NCBI GenBank assembly: GCA_019751915.1
Contig: JAIEMS010000015.1
Coordinates: forward strand, 1 to 64,000
Reading direction: 5' to 3'
Source of the DNA: Burkholderiaceae bacterium
GTDB taxonomy: Bacteria; Pseudomonadota; Gammaproteobacteria; Burkholderiales; Burkholderiaceae_C
Length of the DNA: 64,000 nucleotides
The notes under the pieces are model-generated. The model saw nothing but the letters and a program-made list of their open reading frames with translations, had not been told where the DNA came from and searched no databases. The translations under genes were made by a program, and so were the position numbers. Positions 43,991-55,606 of this stretch are shown here, piece after piece (positions within the stretch are counted from its first letter, which is position 1; every line of letters begins with the position of its first letter).

Positions 43991-45859
43991 TCAGGCACAA
44001 AGGCGCAACACCTCAGCACCATAGGCTTGGAGCTTTTTGCTGCCCATGCCGCTGATGCCTTCTAGGTCGGCCAGTGTGCGCGGTTGTTGCTGGGCAATGG
44101 CGGCCAGCGTCGCATCGTGAAAAATCAGGTAAGCCGGTAGGCCGTGTGCACGGGCCACTTCGGCCCGCCATGCCTTGAGGTTGATGAAGCGCACCTGCGC
44201 GTCTTGGCCCAAGCTGGCCGCAGCGGGCGCTAGCGTACCGGCAGGGCTGCGGCGCTTGCTGCGTTCGCGTTTGCCCGCAGGCGTTGCCACCGACTGGCGC
44301 AGGCGCACCGGCACCTCGCCGCGCAGCACCGCCCGCGAGCCTTCGGACAGGCACAGGGTATCGAAACTGTGTCCGTTCTCCAGCAGCACCTTGTGCAGGC
44401 CGACCGCCCCCGTCGCCAGCAATTGGCGCAAGACGGCACGCAACTGGGCCTCGGTAAATTCGGCCCCAATGCCAAAGGTTGAGATTTTGTCGTGCCCAAA
44501 CTGCACGACTTTGTCGGCGCTTTTGCCGCGCAGCACGTCCATGATGTGGCCGGTGCCAAAGTTCAAGCCACTGGCTTGTTGCACCCGGTAGATGGTCGAT
44601 AGCAGCTTGCGCGCGCAGTCGGTGGCATCCCACACTTCGGGCGGATGCAGGCAGTTGTCGCAATTGCCGCAGGGTGTGGAGGCTTCGCCAAAATAGGCCA
44701 GCAAGCGCACGCGGCGGCAGTCGGTGGCCTCGGCCAAGCCGAGCAAAGCATCGAGTTTGCCGCGCAGCCCTTGTTTGAATTCTTCAGCGGCAGGGCTTTC
44801 GTCGATCATGCGCCGCTGGTTGACCACATCGTTCAAGCCGTAGGCCATCCACGCATCGGCGGCCAAACCGTCGCGGCCTGCGCGCCCGGTTTCTTGGTAA
44901 TAGCCCTCGATGTTTTTCGGCATATCGACGTGGCCGACAAAGCGCACGTCGGGCTTGTCGATGCCCATGCCAAAGGCAATCGTCGCCACCATGACGATGC
45001 CTTCTTCGCGCAAAAAGCGGTTTTGGTTTTGCTGGCGCACCTCGGCGGGCAAACCGGCGTGGTAGGGCAAGGCCGCGATGCCTTGGGCCACCAGCATGGC
45101 GGCCAGCTCTTCGACGCGCTTGCGCGATTGGCAATAGACCACGCCCGCATCTCCGGCATGTTCGCGCTCAATGAAGCGCAACAGCTGCGCGGTGGCATCC
45201 TTTTTTTCTTCGATGCGGTAGCGAATGTTGGGCCGGTCAAAGCTGCTGATGAACAGGCGCGCTTCTTCGAGCTGGAGCCGCTCGATGATGTCGGCGCGGG
45301 TCAGCGCATCTGCGGTGGCGGTCAGGGCGATGCGCGGTACACCGGCGTAGCGTTGGTGCAAGACCGACAGCGCCCGGTATTCGGGCCGAAAGTCGTGTCC
45401 CCACTGGCTGACGCAGTGGGCTTCGTCGATGGCAAACAGCGCCAAATGCCCCTCTTGGTACAGGCTATCGAGCAGCCCCAAAAAGCGCGGCGTGGTCAGG
45501 CGCTCGGGGGCCGCGTAGAGCAACGTGATCGCGCCGGTTTGCAAGCGCAATTCAACATCTTGCGTTTGCTGCCAATCGAGGGTCGAATTGAGGAAGGCCG
45601 CATCGACCCCGGCCTCGTGCAGCGCACCGACCTGATCGTGCATCAAGGCAATCAGCGGCGAGACGACGATGCTCACGCCCCGGCCCTGTTGCTGGCGCAC
45701 GATGGCTGGCACTTGGTAGCACAGCGATTTGCCCCCGCCCGTGGGCATGAGCACCAGCGCATCGCCGCCGCCAATCACATGGTCAACAATGGCCTGTTGC
45801 GGCCCGCGAAACGCCGAGTAGCCAAAAATGCTGTGGAGAACAGAAAGCGCAGAGGACAA
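43991..45859 (-). CDS. recQ: ATP-dependent DNA helicase RecQ (TTG start)
   Basis: [20 protein letters not shown] motif, CGNCDNCL zinc motif, C-terminal HRDC. Confidence 0.96.
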   Translation of the reverse strand: MSSALSVLHSIFGYSAFRGPQQAIVDHVIGGGDALVLMPTGGGKSLCYQVPAIVRQQQGRGVSIVVSPLIALMHDQVGALHEAGVDAAFLNSTLDWQQTQDVELRLQTGAITLLYAAPERLTTPRFLGLLDSLYQEGHLALFAIDEAHCVSQWGHDFRPEYRALSVLHQRYAGVPRIALTATADALTRADIIERLQLEEARLFISSFDRPNIRYRIEEKKDATAQLLRFIEREHAGDAGVVYCQSRKRVEELAAMLVAQGIAALPYHAGLPAEVRQQNQNRFLREEGIVMVATIAFGMGIDKPDVRFVGHVDMPKNIEGYYQETGRAGRDGLAADAWMAYGLNDVVNQRRMIDESPAAEEFKQGLRGKLDALLGLAEATDCRRVRLLAYFGEASTPCGNCDNCLHPPEVWDATDCARKLLSTIYRVQQASGLNFGTGHIMDVLRGKSADKVVQFGHDKISTFGIGAEFTEAQLRAVLRQLLATGAVGLHKVLLENGHSFDTLCLSEGSRAVLRGEVPVRLRQSVATPAGKRERSKRRSPAGTLAPAAASLGQDAQVRFINLKAWRAEVARAHGLPAYLIFHDATLAAIAQQQPRTLADLEGISGMGSKKLQAYGAEVLRLCA

Positions 45860-45862
45860 GGT

Positions 45863-45921
45863 TTGCTCTTGTTTTAATAGCTACAAGTACTTACAGGATA
45901 AGCGCTAGTGGCTGATTTGAC
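45863..45921 (+). repeat. Intergenic two-part repeat copy 6
   Basis: TGCTCTTGTTTTAATAGCTACAAGTACTTACAGGATAAGCGCTAGTGGCTGATTTG. Confidence 0.65.
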
Positions 45922-46085
45922 CGATATTTTGGCAAAAAGCAGGCACCAGCGTGCCCGGCCACGGCAAGGCCGGTATTGTGGACTGCGACCGTCGCCAGAC
46001 GCTGGCGCTTTGCAAGGGCGGGCCGAATGCTGAAAATACCCGGCTCGCACAGACCGTTTAACTTCTGACTTTTTACCCTCCGACC

Positions 46086-46310
46086 ATGCCCATCTATGAA
46101 TATGCTTGCAGCGACTGCGGCCACCAATTTGAAGCGCTGGTGCGCTCTAGCACCGTGCCCGAGTGCCCCGGTTGCCACTCCCAGAAGCTAGAAAAACAGC
46201 TTTCGGTGTTTGCCACCACCAGCGAAAGCCCTCCCATGGCCTCGCTGCCGTCCAGCCCGTGCGGCTCCTGCCCGTATCCGGGTGGCTGTGGTGCTGGCGG
46301 CATGCACTGA
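46086..46310 (+). CDS. FmdB family zinc ribbon protein
   Basis: MPIYEYACSDCGHQFEALVRSS...CPGCHSQKLEKQLSVFA. Confidence 0.95.
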   Translation: MPIYEYACSDCGHQFEALVRSSTVPECPGCHSQKLEKQLSVFATTSESPPMASLPSSPCGSCPYPGGCGAGGMH

Positions 46311-46322
46311 CCACAGCGTCGA

Positions 46323-46382
46323 ATGCTCTTGTTTTAATAGCTACAAATGCCCGATGAACAAGGGCTAGAACCCGTTTTTCTT
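46323..46382 (+). repeat. Intergenic two-part repeat copy 7
   Basis: TGCTCTTGTTTTAATAGCTACAAATGCCCGATGAACAAGGGCTAGAACCCGTTTTTC; first 23 nt identical to copy 6. Confidence 0.7.
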
Positions 46383-46451
46383 CTATTTTTAGCTGTGGGC
46401 ATCGAAAAAACCCGAGCACAGCTATCACTGGATTTTTCTGCTTACTAAATT

Positions 46452-48830
46452 ATGACGCTTTACGCCCAACTCCAAAATGCCAAAAGTGAAGAAGATGTCA
46501 AAGATGCTTATATTAAAGCATTGGGCTTGAAAGGCTACACAAAAGGCTTGATTGATATTCAAACCAAAGAAATATGGTTTGAGGCAAAAGATACCGGCAA
46601 AAATTCCAGTTACGCCATGTTTACACAATTGCTACATTATGTGCAGGTAGCATTAAATAAAGGCGAAACGGTACCACCCTTCTTAGCCGTGATTGATACA
46701 GAAAAAGCGGCCATTATGAAAAGTGCCGATGTTTTACCATTTTTGAATAAAAAAACCGTTAAATGGGGAAAATCTGCCAGCAAATACACCCAAGAAGCCT
46801 TAGATGAGATTTCTGCCCATATTGGAACTTATTTTGTTTCATTCAAAATATCCACCCATGAAGACGAGTTCATTAACACAGTTAAAAATGCCATTCAATC
46901 CGGTGAAATCATCCGAACCCAGATTACACCCGACAATTTAAAACAAGTTTTTGACAAATGGGTGACAATGATTGGTCGTGAAATTTCTGGCGTAATCGAA
47001 GAAGATTATGCCCTGTTGTTTTTTGCTGACATTATGCACGATGGCACCGTTTCAACCCACGCTAATTTACCTGCTGAACTGCTACACAAAAATGGAGCGC
47101 CGGTTTTTAGTTTGGGTGGAAAAATATTTGAGCTGAACAATAAAGAAGGTTATCGCCAATTTTGGTCAATTTATCAAAAACCACCAAAATCAGAATACCG
47201 TGATTATTTGCTAGAACGCCGCGATAGCTTGATTCCGCTGGACGAGCGAAGTTTCAAAGGGGCTTATTATACGCCGCTGAATGTGGTTGACAAAGCCTAC
47301 GACAAACTAACCGAGACACTGGGTAAAAACTGGCAAAAAGAATATATTGTTTGGGATATGTGCTGCGGCGTTGGTAATTTAGAGGTCAAGCACAGCAATC
47401 CACGTAATATTTATATGTCCACACTCGATCAGGCGGACATTGATGTGATGCGGGCCACCAAAACTTGTGTTGCAGCACAGCGCTTTCAATACGATTATTT
47501 AAACGATGATATTAGCGATGACGGTAAAATTGATTATAGTTTGACCAATAAAGTACCCGCAGGCTTGCGCCAAGCGATTGCAGAGGGCAAGAAAATACTG
47601 GTGCTGATGAATCCGCCTTATGCAGAAGTTGGCACTGGTGCAGACAGCGGAAACAAAGCGGGTGTAGCCAAAACAAAATTTGCAGAAACAGGAATGGTTG
47701 GTTATGGCAAAGCCAGCAATGAATTATTCACGCAATTTGTAGCACGTATTGCCAAAGAAATTCCCAATGCAACATTGGCAATGTTTAGCAAATTAAAATA
47801 TGTCAATGCGCCGAATTTTGAAATATTCCGAGCGCAATGGAATGCAAAGTATATTGATGGATTTATTGTTCATAGCAAAGCATTTGATGGATTAAAAGGC
47901 AATTTTCCTATTGGTTTTTTAATATGGAAAACAAATAATCAAGCAAAAAGAAAAATTAGCTTTACTTCTATTGATACAGAGGTTTTTGATAGAAAAACAA
48001 CACCGATTGGAAGAAAAGAATTATTCAATTTACCAAACAGCATACTCCTCAATGTTTGGCTGGATCGACCAAAAAGAAATAAGCAATTGGTATTGCCATT
48101 AAAAAATGGGATTACTCCAGCCACTTCAATCCCACGGGTGAAATTCTGGTCAGATAACGCTATTGCTTACATGTACTGTGGCAAAAATGATTTACAACAT
48201 GCCAACCAACAAACCGCCTTATTCTCATCACCTTACGGCCAAGGTGATGGGTTTTATATAAATCCTGATAATTTATGGAAAGCCGCTGTCATATTTTCAA
48301 TGCGGCGTATCATTAAGCCAACATGGATTAATGATAGAGATCAATTTTTACAGCCGAAAGAAGAACTGACAAACGATTTCAAAATAGACTGCTTGCTCTG
48401 GATGCTATTCAACGGCAGCAATCTGACGGCCAGCGCCAACGATCTCGAATGGAATTGTGAAGAATGGTCTTTGGTAAACCACTTTATTCCATTCACCGAA
48501 TCCGAAGTTGGTGCCCCCGATCGATTTGAATCAGATTTTATGGTGCAGTATTTGGCCGACAAAACGCTATCGCCCGAAGCCCAAGCAGTGCTGGATGCTG
48601 GGCGAGTGCTCTGGCAAATTTATTTTGCCCATACCGATGCGCGCAACATCCGTGAGCAATTTAAACTTAACCGCCCCGATGTGGGCTGGTACCAAATTCG
48701 CAATGCACTGGCCGCCCGCAATACCAGCGGCGATACCGCTCCGGTCAATTTTCACCCCTTTGAGCAGGCTTACCAAGCCTTGAGCGACAAACTAAGGCCA
48801 CAGGTTTTTAGCCTTGGATTTTTGCGCTGA
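46452..48830 (+). CDS. N6-adenine DNA methyltransferase with candidate N-terminal PD-(D/E)XK nuclease domain (type IIG-like R-M enzyme)
   Basis: MTase motif I-like [11 protein letters not shown] and motif IV MNPPY; N-terminal [15 protein letters not shown] (D-x8-ExK) then QLLHY; AT-rich composition. Confidence 0.8.
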   Translation: MTLYAQLQNAKSEEDVKDAYIKALGLKGYTKGLIDIQTKEIWFEAKDTGKNSSYAMFTQLLHYVQVALNKGETVPPFLAVIDTEKAAIMKSADVLPFLNKKTVKWGKSASKYTQEALDEISAHIGTYFVSFKISTHEDEFINTVKNAIQSGEIIRTQITPDNLKQVFDKWVTMIGREISGVIEEDYALLFFADIMHDGTVSTHANLPAELLHKNGAPVFSLGGKIFELNNKEGYRQFWSIYQKPPKSEYRDYLLERRDSLIPLDERSFKGAYYTPLNVVDKAYDKLTETLGKNWQKEYIVWDMCCGVGNLEVKHSNPRNIYMSTLDQADIDVMRATKTCVAAQRFQYDYLNDDISDDGKIDYSLTNKVPAGLRQAIAEGKKILVLMNPPYAEVGTGADSGNKAGVAKTKFAETGMVGYGKASNELFTQFVARIAKEIPNATLAMFSKLKYVNAPNFEIFRAQWNAKYIDGFIVHSKAFDGLKGNFPIGFLIWKTNNQAKRKISFTSIDTEVFDRKTTPIGRKELFNLPNSILLNVWLDRPKRNKQLVLPLKNGITPATSIPRVKFWSDNAIAYMYCGKNDLQHANQQTALFSSPYGQGDGFYINPDNLWKAAVIFSMRRIIKPTWINDRDQFLQPKEELTNDFKIDCLLWMLFNGSNLTASANDLEWNCEEWSLVNHFIPFTESEVGAPDRFESDFMVQYLADKTLSPEAQAVLDAGRVLWQIYFAHTDARNIREQFKLNRPDVGWYQIRNALAARNTSGDTAPVNFHPFEQAYQALSDKLRPQVFSLGFLR

Positions 48831-48853
48831 AGCTGTTTTCTACAATCGCCCCC

Positions 48854-49918
48854 ATGCAAGCCCTTCACTACACCCGCGCCGCCCAGCTTCCCGCCATCCT
48901 CGCCCAACGCATTGCCATTTTGGATGGTGCTATGGGCACCATGATCCAGCGCTTCAAGCTGGGCGAGGCCCAGTACCGGGGCGAGGGCTACACCGGCCCC
49001 GATGGGGCAGGCGAGCGCTTCAAAGACTTTGCCCGCGATGTCAAGGGCAACAACGAGTTGCTGTCGCTGACGCGCCCCGACGTGATCCGCGACATCCACG
49101 AACGCTACCTCGCCGCTGGTGCCGACCTGATCGAAACCAACACCTTTGGCGCGACCACCATCGCCCAAGAAGACTACGCCATGGCCGACTTGGCCCGCGA
49201 GATGAACCTGCGCTCGGCACAACTGGCCCGCGCGGCCTGCGACAAGTTCTCGACCCCCGACAAGCCACGCTTTGTCGCCGGAGCGCTTGGCCCCACGCCC
49301 AAGACCGCCAGCATCAGCCCCGATGTCAACGACCCCGGCGCACGCAACGTCGATTTTGAGCAACTGCGCGCCGCCTACTTTGAGCAAACTCAGGCCCTGA
49401 TCGAGGGCGGAGCCGATGTGTTGCTGGTCGAGACCATTTTTGACACCCTCAACGCCAAAGCGGCGCTGTTTGCCATCGAAGAAGTGTTCGAGCAAACCGG
49501 CGAGCGCCTGCCGCTCATCATCAGCGGCACCGTGACCGATGCCTCTGGGCGCATTTTGTCGGGCCAAACGGTCACGGCCTTTTGGCACAGCGTGCGCCAT
49601 GCCCGCCCGCTGGCCGTGGGCCTGAACTGTGCGCTGGGTGCGGCGCTGATGCGCCCTTACATCCAAGAACTCAACAAGGCCGCCCCCGACACCTTTATCA
49701 GTTGCTACCCCAACGCCGGTCTGCCCAACCCGATGAGCGACACCGGCTTTGACGAAACCCCCGAAGTCACCAGCCGCCTTGTGCATGAGTTTGCCGCCGA
49801 GGGGTTGGTGAACATCGTTGGCGGCTGCTGCGGCACCACCCCTGACCACATCGGGGCCATCGCCCAAGCCGTGGCACAAGTGCCTGCGCGCAAGATGTTT
49901 TACCCGGCAGGGGCTTGA
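48854..49918 (+). CDS. metH: Homocysteine S-methyltransferase domain protein (split MetH N-terminal half)
   Basis: [42 protein letters not shown] zinc motif; ends after Hcy domain. Confidence 0.92.
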   Translation: MQALHYTRAAQLPAILAQRIAILDGAMGTMIQRFKLGEAQYRGEGYTGPDGAGERFKDFARDVKGNNELLSLTRPDVIRDIHERYLAAGADLIETNTFGATTIAQEDYAMADLAREMNLRSAQLARAACDKFSTPDKPRFVAGALGPTPKTASISPDVNDPGARNVDFEQLRAAYFEQTQALIEGGADVLLVETIFDTLNAKAALFAIEEVFEQTGERLPLIISGTVTDASGRILSGQTVTAFWHSVRHARPLAVGLNCALGAALMRPYIQELNKAAPDTFISCYPNAGLPNPMSDTGFDETPEVTSRLVHEFAAEGLVNIVGGCCGTTPDHIGAIAQAVAQVPARKMFYPAGA

Positions 49919-49954
49919 AGGCGTTGGGGGGCTTTTGGGGAATATTTTTAGAAC

Positions 49955-50012
49955 CAATGTACCCCTAGCCCTTTCACTGCAAGCACTTGTAGCTATCTAA
50001 TTTATAGCGATT
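49955..50012 (-). repeat. Intergenic two-part repeat copy 8
   Basis: minus strand: AATCGCTATAAATTAGATAGCTACAAGTGCTTGCAGTGAAAGGGCTAGGGGTAC. Confidence 0.65.
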
Positions 50013-50064
50013 ATTTGGGCCAACTCCGTCACCTTGCGGCTGCCCACTCCCACACTCCACAGCC

Positions 50065-50985
50065 ATGCAACCCACCCCCGCATCCAGCGACAACGCAGCC
50101 CCCGACGCAGCAGCCGCCCACGAAGCCCGCAAGCTCGAAAAACGCTTGGTACGCCAAGTCAGCCAAGCCATTGCCGACTTTCACCTGATTGAAGACGGCG
50201 ACCGGGTGATGGTGTGCGTCTCGGGGGGCAAAGACAGCTACGGCCTGCTCAATATTTTGCAAAAACTGCAACAGCGCGGCGCGCCCCGGTTTGAGTTGAT
50301 TGCCGTCAACCTCGACCAAAAGCAGCCGGGCTTTCCGGCGCACGTTTTGCCCGAGTACCTCGCCCGCGTCGGTGCCCAGTTTCACATCGAAACGCAAGAC
50401 ACCTACAGCGTCGTGAAAAAAGTCGTGCCCGAGGGCAAAACCATGTGCAGCCTGTGCAGCCGTTTGCGCCGGGGGGTGTTGTACCGGCTGGCCGACGAAC
50501 TCAAAATCACCAAAATCGCGCTCGGCCACCACCGCGACGACATGCTGCAAACCTTCTTCTTGAACATGTTCTTTGGCGGCAAACTCAAAGGCATGCCGCC
50601 CAAAGTGGTCAGCGACCGGGGCGACCACATCGTCATTCGGCCACTGGCCTACGTTGCCGAGTCTGACCTGACGCGCTGGGCTGAGATCCAACAATTTCCG
50701 ATCATCCCGTGCTCGCTGTGCGGTAGCCAAGAAAACCTGCAACGCCAGCAAATCGGCCAAATGCTGCGCGACTGGCAAACCCAGTACCCGGGCCGGATTG
50801 AAAACATGGCCGCAGCGCTGCAAAACTTGGTGCCATCGCACTTCATGGACGCGCGCCAGTTTGACTTCAAGGGTTTGCAACCGACCGGCGTGGCCGACGA
50901 ACACGGCGACAAGGCCTTTGATGGCGAATCATTTCCCGCCTTTACGGCCAGCTCCTTGGCCGGTTTAACGGTGGTGGCGCAGTGA
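50065..50985 (+). CDS. ttcA: tRNA 2-thiocytidine(32) synthetase TtcA
   Basis: [15 protein letters not shown]-loop; [18 protein letters not shown]. Confidence 0.96.
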   Translation: MQPTPASSDNAAPDAAAAHEARKLEKRLVRQVSQAIADFHLIEDGDRVMVCVSGGKDSYGLLNILQKLQQRGAPRFELIAVNLDQKQPGFPAHVLPEYLARVGAQFHIETQDTYSVVKKVVPEGKTMCSLCSRLRRGVLYRLADELKITKIALGHHRDDMLQTFFLNMFFGGKLKGMPPKVVSDRGDHIVIRPLAYVAESDLTRWAEIQQFPIIPCSLCGSQENLQRQQIGQMLRDWQTQYPGRIENMAAALQNLVPSHFMDARQFDFKGLQPTGVADEHGDKAFDGESFPAFTASSLAGLTVVAQ

Positions 50986-52223
50986 CCCGCCCAGCCCCCG
51001 AGCTGCTGCTGCCGGCAGGCTCGCTCGACAAGATGCGCGCGGCCTACGATTTTGGTGCCGATGCGGTGTACGCCGGCCAGCCGCGCTACAGCCTGCGCGC
51101 GCGCAACAACGAGTTTCGGCTAGAGCAAATTGGCATTGGCATTGCAGAGGCCCACGCACGGGGCAAAAAGTTCTTTGTCACCAGCAACTTGCTACCGCAC
51201 AACGACAAAGTACGCACCTACCTGCGCGACATTGAGCCGGTCATTGCCATGCAGCCCGACGCACTCATCATGGCCGACCCCGGCCTGATCATGATGGTGC
51301 GCGAAAAATGGCCGCAGGTGCCGATTCACCTGTCGGTGCAGGCCAACACCACGCACAGCGCGGCAGTGAAGTTTTGGCAAAAGATGGGCGTGGCACGCAT
51401 TATTTTGTCGCGCGAACTCAGCTTGGATGAAGTCGCACAGATTCGCCAAGACTGCCCCGACATGGAGCTGGAAGTGTTTGTGCATGGCGCGCTGTGCATT
51501 GCCTACTCGGGGCGCTGCCTGCTGTCGGGCTACTTCAACCGGCGCGACCCCAACCAAGGCACCTGCACCAACGCCTGCCGCTGGAACTACGCCACCCACA
51601 CCGCACAGCCAGACCCCGACACCGGCGACACCATCCCATTGTTGCCCGCCACCGATGTAGGCAACCACCTCATCAACAGCAAAGACCTGCGCGCCGTCGA
51701 GCACGTGGCCCGGCTGACGGCCATCGGGGTCGATTCGCTCAAAATCGAGGGCCGTACCAAAAGCCAGTACTACGTTGCCCGCACCGCGCAGGTGTACCGC
51801 CGCGCCATCGACGATGCCGTGGCCGGGCGCGCCTTCAACCCGGCACTGCTGCAAGAACTCGAAGGGCTGTCCAACCGGGGCTACACCGCCGGTCTGCTAG
51901 AGCAACGCCCCGCCGACGATTACCAAAATTACGACAGCGGCCACTCGGCCAGCCAGCGCAGCCAGTTTGTCGGGCAGGTGCTGTCGATCCAAGACGGTTG
52001 GGCCGAAGTCGAAACCAAAAACCATTTTGCTGTCGGCGACTTGCTTGAAGTCATTCACCCCAGCGGCAATACCACTTTGCGCTTGGCACACATGCGCGAC
52101 GCGCAAGGCCACAGCATCACCGTGGCGCAGGGCCACCCAGTCAAGGTGCAGATTGCGCTCGAAGCCCGCTATGCCGGTGCGATGCTGGCGCGGGTGCTAC
52201 AGGCAGACACACCGCCGCTTTGA
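50982..52223 (+). CDS. U32 family peptidase / YegQ-TrhP-like tRNA hydroxylation protein (GTG start)
   Basis: [78 protein letters not shown]. Confidence 0.93.
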   Translation: MTRPAPELLLPAGSLDKMRAAYDFGADAVYAGQPRYSLRARNNEFRLEQIGIGIAEAHARGKKFFVTSNLLPHNDKVRTYLRDIEPVIAMQPDALIMADPGLIMMVREKWPQVPIHLSVQANTTHSAAVKFWQKMGVARIILSRELSLDEVAQIRQDCPDMELEVFVHGALCIAYSGRCLLSGYFNRRDPNQGTCTNACRWNYATHTAQPDPDTGDTIPLLPATDVGNHLINSKDLRAVEHVARLTAIGVDSLKIEGRTKSQYYVARTAQVYRRAIDDAVAGRAFNPALLQELEGLSNRGYTAGLLEQRPADDYQNYDSGHSASQRSQFVGQVLSIQDGWAEVETKNHFAVGDLLEVIHPSGNTTLRLAHMRDAQGHSITVAQGHPVKVQIALEARYAGAMLARVLQADTPPL

Positions 52224-52253
52224 GCTGCTGGCGGGCAGGCTGCAATGTTCGAC

Positions 52254-52700
52254 TCAACGGCCCGCAACGCGGGCGGCGTGGGCGGCGCGGCGTTTTTCGC
52301 GTTCTTTGTTTTCGGTAAAGCGCAGCAGGTCTTTGTCGTAGCGCCGGATGTGTACCGACAGCCAGTCGCGCAGCAGCGTCGAGAGTTGCGAAGCCACCGT
52401 CGTGCTGCCAGCGGCCAACTTGGTCTGCAAGGTATGCAAATCGGCAATAAATTGCACATGCCCTTTTTTGTGCTCCTCCAGCAAGGGGTAGCCCAAAGCC
52501 TGCATTTGCCGCTCTTCTTGGTGGGTGTGCTCGACTGTCTCGTGCAACAAGTCGTTGAGTAACCTGGCAACAATCTCTTGGCCTTGGCCGTCGCTGGTGG
52601 CGGTGTGCAACTGATTGACGTGCTCGACCAGCTTTTTGTGGTCTTCGTCGATGGGGCCATGGTCAATTGCCATGTCTTCAGCCCATTCAAAATACGCCAT
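52254..52700 (-). CDS. Bacteriohemerythrin (copy 1)
   Basis: DEDHKKLV; HTHQEE; HKKGH; HIRRYD hemerythrin iron-ligand motifs. Confidence 0.93.
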   Translation of the reverse strand: MAYFEWAEDMAIDHGPIDEDHKKLVEHVNQLHTATSDGQGQEIVARLLNDLLHETVEHTHQEERQMQALGYPLLEEHKKGHVQFIADLHTLQTKLAAGSTTVASQLSTLLRDWLSVHIRRYDKDLLRFTENKEREKRRAAHAARVAGR

Positions 52701-52746
52701 TGACCCCCCCTTTACTTCAAAAACCCGACCCCGGGTAACTGCGCAC

Positions 52747-54321
52747 CTATGCCGTTTTCAAAATTGAGCGGTTTTGTGCATTTTCCAGTTTAAACACACT
52801 GACCGCATTGACCAAGGACTTGGCTTGGTGCTCCAGCGATTGCGCTGCCGCCGCCGACTCCTCGACCAGCGCGGCGTTGGACTGGGTGACCTGCTCCATT
52901 TGCTCCATCGCTTGGTTGATTTGGTCTAAGCCAAACGACTGGTCGTGGCTGGCCGCAGTGATGTCGCCCATGATGTCGGCCACACGGCGCACACTGACAA
53001 CGAGTTCATCCATGGTGGTGCCGGCCCGCTCGACCTGCTCACAGCCCAAGGTGACGTTGCTCACCGAGGCTTCAATCAAGCCCTTAATTTCTTTGGCGGC
53101 ACTGGCCGAGCGCCCAGCCAAGCTGCGCACCTCGCTGGCAACTACGGCAAAGCCCCGGCCCTGCTCGCCCGCGCGGGCTGCTTCGACCGCAGCGTTGAGC
53201 GCCAAAATGTTGGTCTGAAAGGCAATGCCGTCAATGACACCAATGATGTCGGCAATTTTGCGCGACGAGGTGTTGATGGCCTCCATCGTGTCCACCACGC
53301 GCGCCACCATGGCACCGCCCTTGACCGCCACCTCCGCAGCAGTTTCAGCAATTTGGTTGGCATTTTTGCCATATTCGTAGTTTTGTTTGACCGTACCGGC
53401 CAGCTCCCCCATCGATGCCACCGTTTGCTCCAAGGCGCTGGCCTGCTCCTCGGTGCGCGAAGACAAGTCGATATTGCCTGCGGCGATTTGGCTGGTGGCA
53501 CTGGCAATGGCATTGGTGCCGCCGCGCACATGCGAGACGATACCGACCAAGCTGTCGTTCATGCTGCGCAAAGCTTGCAGCAGTTCGCTGGTTTCATCGC
53601 GGCCCACCACCTCAATGCGGCTTTCCAAATTGCCTGCGGCCACCCTTTGCGCCACCTGCACCGCTTGGCGCAACGGCACGGTGATGGAGCGGGTAATCCA
53701 AGACGACAGCACCAGCCCCTGCAACAAACCCACCGCACCCAGCAGCAGCATGACAATGCGGGCGCTGCCAATGTCGTCGAGCACTTCTTTGCTGCTGTCA
53801 GAGACCCATTTTTTCTGCAACGCCAACAACCCATCAATCGGTGCTTGCAAAGCATCCAACGCGGGCAGAGTTTCTGATTTCAGCAGCGCAACGGCTTGGT
53901 CGTGCGCCCCGGCCTCGACCAGTTGCGCCACTTTGCTAAACGACTGCACATACTTGCCGCGCTTGTCTTTGAGCTGGGCCAGCAAAGCCTTGCCCTCGGG
54001 CCGGTAAATGTGCTGCTCTAACGTAGCCAGCGCGTCGTCGATGGTTTTTTTGTTGGTGGCAATGTCGGCGCGAATGGCCTTGACCTCGGACTCGTTGGCC
54101 AACACCAGCTCCATGGTGCGCCGGGCATTGGCCCGGGTGGTAGCGTTGATGGTGTGTACCGCCTCGGCCTTGACCCAATCGCTGTCAATGATGCGGGTGT
54201 TAATTTCCCCGACTTGGTCAAAGCGCACCAGCCCCATCGCCACCACGCCCAACATCATGGCGATCAACGCGCCAAAGCCCCAGCCCAGTCGGGTACCAAT
54301 TTTCCAATTTGCCATTTGCAT
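52747..54321 (-). CDS. Methyl-accepting chemotaxis protein with 4HB-type sensor domain
   Basis: N-terminal TM, 4-helix-bundle-like domain, [46 protein letters not shown]. Confidence 0.95.
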   Translation of the reverse strand: MQMANWKIGTRLGWGFGALIAMMLGVVAMGLVRFDQVGEINTRIIDSDWVKAEAVHTINATTRANARRTMELVLANESEVKAIRADIATNKKTIDDALATLEQHIYRPEGKALLAQLKDKRGKYVQSFSKVAQLVEAGAHDQAVALLKSETLPALDALQAPIDGLLALQKKWVSDSSKEVLDDIGSARIVMLLLGAVGLLQGLVLSSWITRSITVPLRQAVQVAQRVAAGNLESRIEVVGRDETSELLQALRSMNDSLVGIVSHVRGGTNAIASATSQIAAGNIDLSSRTEEQASALEQTVASMGELAGTVKQNYEYGKNANQIAETAAEVAVKGGAMVARVVDTMEAINTSSRKIADIIGVIDGIAFQTNILALNAAVEAARAGEQGRGFAVVASEVRSLAGRSASAAKEIKGLIEASVSNVTLGCEQVERAGTTMDELVVSVRRVADIMGDITAASHDQSFGLDQINQAMEQMEQVTQSNAALVEESAAAAQSLEHQAKSLVNAVSVFKLENAQNRSILKTA

Positions 54322-54402
54322 AAGCCACCTCCGACTGCAATAAACCCGACACAGGGGGGCTATTTTGCGGTTTTTTGTCGTCAGTGCGGTGACAAAACCC
54401 CT

Positions 54403-54840
54403 TCAACAGGCCAGCGCTGCCGAATCAAGGGTACGGTTTTTGTGTCGCATGAAGGTTCTGATTTCTTTGTCACAACGGCGAATGTGCAGCGACAACCAAT
54501 CGCGCAGCACCAAGGACAACTGCGCCGCCACCGTGATGTGACCGCTGGCATGCTTGGCTTGCAAACGGTGCAAATCCGCAATGAAATGGGCGTGCATTTG
54601 CTGGTGCTCCCGCAAATGGTGGTCTGGATAACCCGAGGCCGCCATCATTTGCTCTTCTTGGCGTGTGTGCGCCACGGTATCGCGAATCAACTCATCGAGC
54701 AGCCGTCCCACCATAAAAAAACCCCGTCCAGCGCTGGTAGCGGTGTGCAGTTGGTTGATTTGATGCACCAACTTTTGGTGGTCTTGGTCAATCGGCCCAT
54801 TGTCGATCACCATGTCGTCTGCCCATTGAAAGTAAGCCAT
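54403..54840 (-). CDS. Bacteriohemerythrin (copy 2)
   Basis: DQDHQKLV; HTRQEE; HQQMH; HIRRCD. Confidence 0.93.
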   Translation of the reverse strand: MAYFQWADDMVIDNGPIDQDHQKLVHQINQLHTATSAGRGFFMVGRLLDELIRDTVAHTRQEEQMMAASGYPDHHLREHQQMHAHFIADLHRLQAKHASGHITVAAQLSLVLRDWLSLHIRRCDKEIRTFMRHKNRTLDSAALAC

Positions 54841-54934
54841 TTACCGTTCTCCTGTGAGTGAACGCGCCACCAAGGGCACGCGGGGTTGACACCTCACAGG
54901 TTGTAACGCTGCTAGTAGGACTTTTTTATGTCAA

Positions 54935-55510
54935 TCAGGACATTCCCTCGGATGAGGATTGCGCCAACCGCTGGCTTTTCCAGTACACATCGTCGCCGCC
55001 ATCCATACGGTTGAGTACCCGCGCCAACACGAACATCAAGTCCGAGAGTCGGTTCAGGTACTGGCGCGGCGCGGCGTTGAGCGCTTCTTCGTTGCCCAAT
55101 GCCACCACCACGCGCTCGGCGCGGCGCGCCACGGTGCGGCACACATGGGCCTGTGCCGCAGCACGGGTGCCTGCGGGCAAAATAAACTCTTGCAATCTGG
55201 GCAGCTGGGCGTTGTGCAGCTCTAGCGCTTCGTCCAGCGCCAATACTGCCTCATCCTTGAGCAGCGTAAAGCCCGGAATCGACAGCTCTCCGCCCAAATT
55301 GAACAGTTGGTGCTGCACCTCGACCAGCAGCGTCCGAACTGCATCGGGCAAGGCTTCGCACAGCAGCAGGCCGATGTGCGAGTTCAACTCATCAATGTCG
55401 CCCATCGCGTGGATGCGCAGGCTGTTTTTAGAAACCCGCTGCTGGTTGCCTAGGCCGGTGGTGCCGGCATCTCCGGTACGGGTGGCAATTTGGGTAAGGC
55501 GGTTGCCCAT
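54935..55510 (-). CDS. Cob(I)yrinic acid a,c-diamide adenosyltransferase (PduO type)
   Basis: MGNRLTQIATRTGDAGTTGLGNQQRVSKNSLRIHAMGDIDELNSHIG. Confidence 0.95.
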   Translation of the reverse strand: MGNRLTQIATRTGDAGTTGLGNQQRVSKNSLRIHAMGDIDELNSHIGLLLCEALPDAVRTLLVEVQHQLFNLGGELSIPGFTLLKDEAVLALDEALELHNAQLPRLQEFILPAGTRAAAQAHVCRTVARRAERVVVALGNEEALNAAPRQYLNRLSDLMFVLARVLNRMDGGDDVYWKSQRLAQSSSEGMS

Positions 55511-55547
55511 AGGTGGCGCTCCTGTAGAAGGCGGTTTGAATCAGAAA

Positions 55548-55606
55548 AATGCTATCGAATAAATAGCTACTAAGGAAGATTAGACAAGGGCTAGAGCCTG
55601 ATTTTG
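55548..55606 (+). repeat. Intergenic two-part repeat copy 9
   Basis: AAATGCTATCGAATAAATAGCTACTAAGGAAGATTAGACAAGGGCTAGAGCCTGATTTT. Confidence 0.7.

Noticed and set aside
44645-45877. 410-aa plus-strand ORF over recQ
   Set aside because: Antisense shadow; RecQ motifs are on the minus strand.
48770-49957. 395-aa minus-strand ORF over the metH half
   Set aside because: Antisense shadow; no promoter/RBS or domain evidence.
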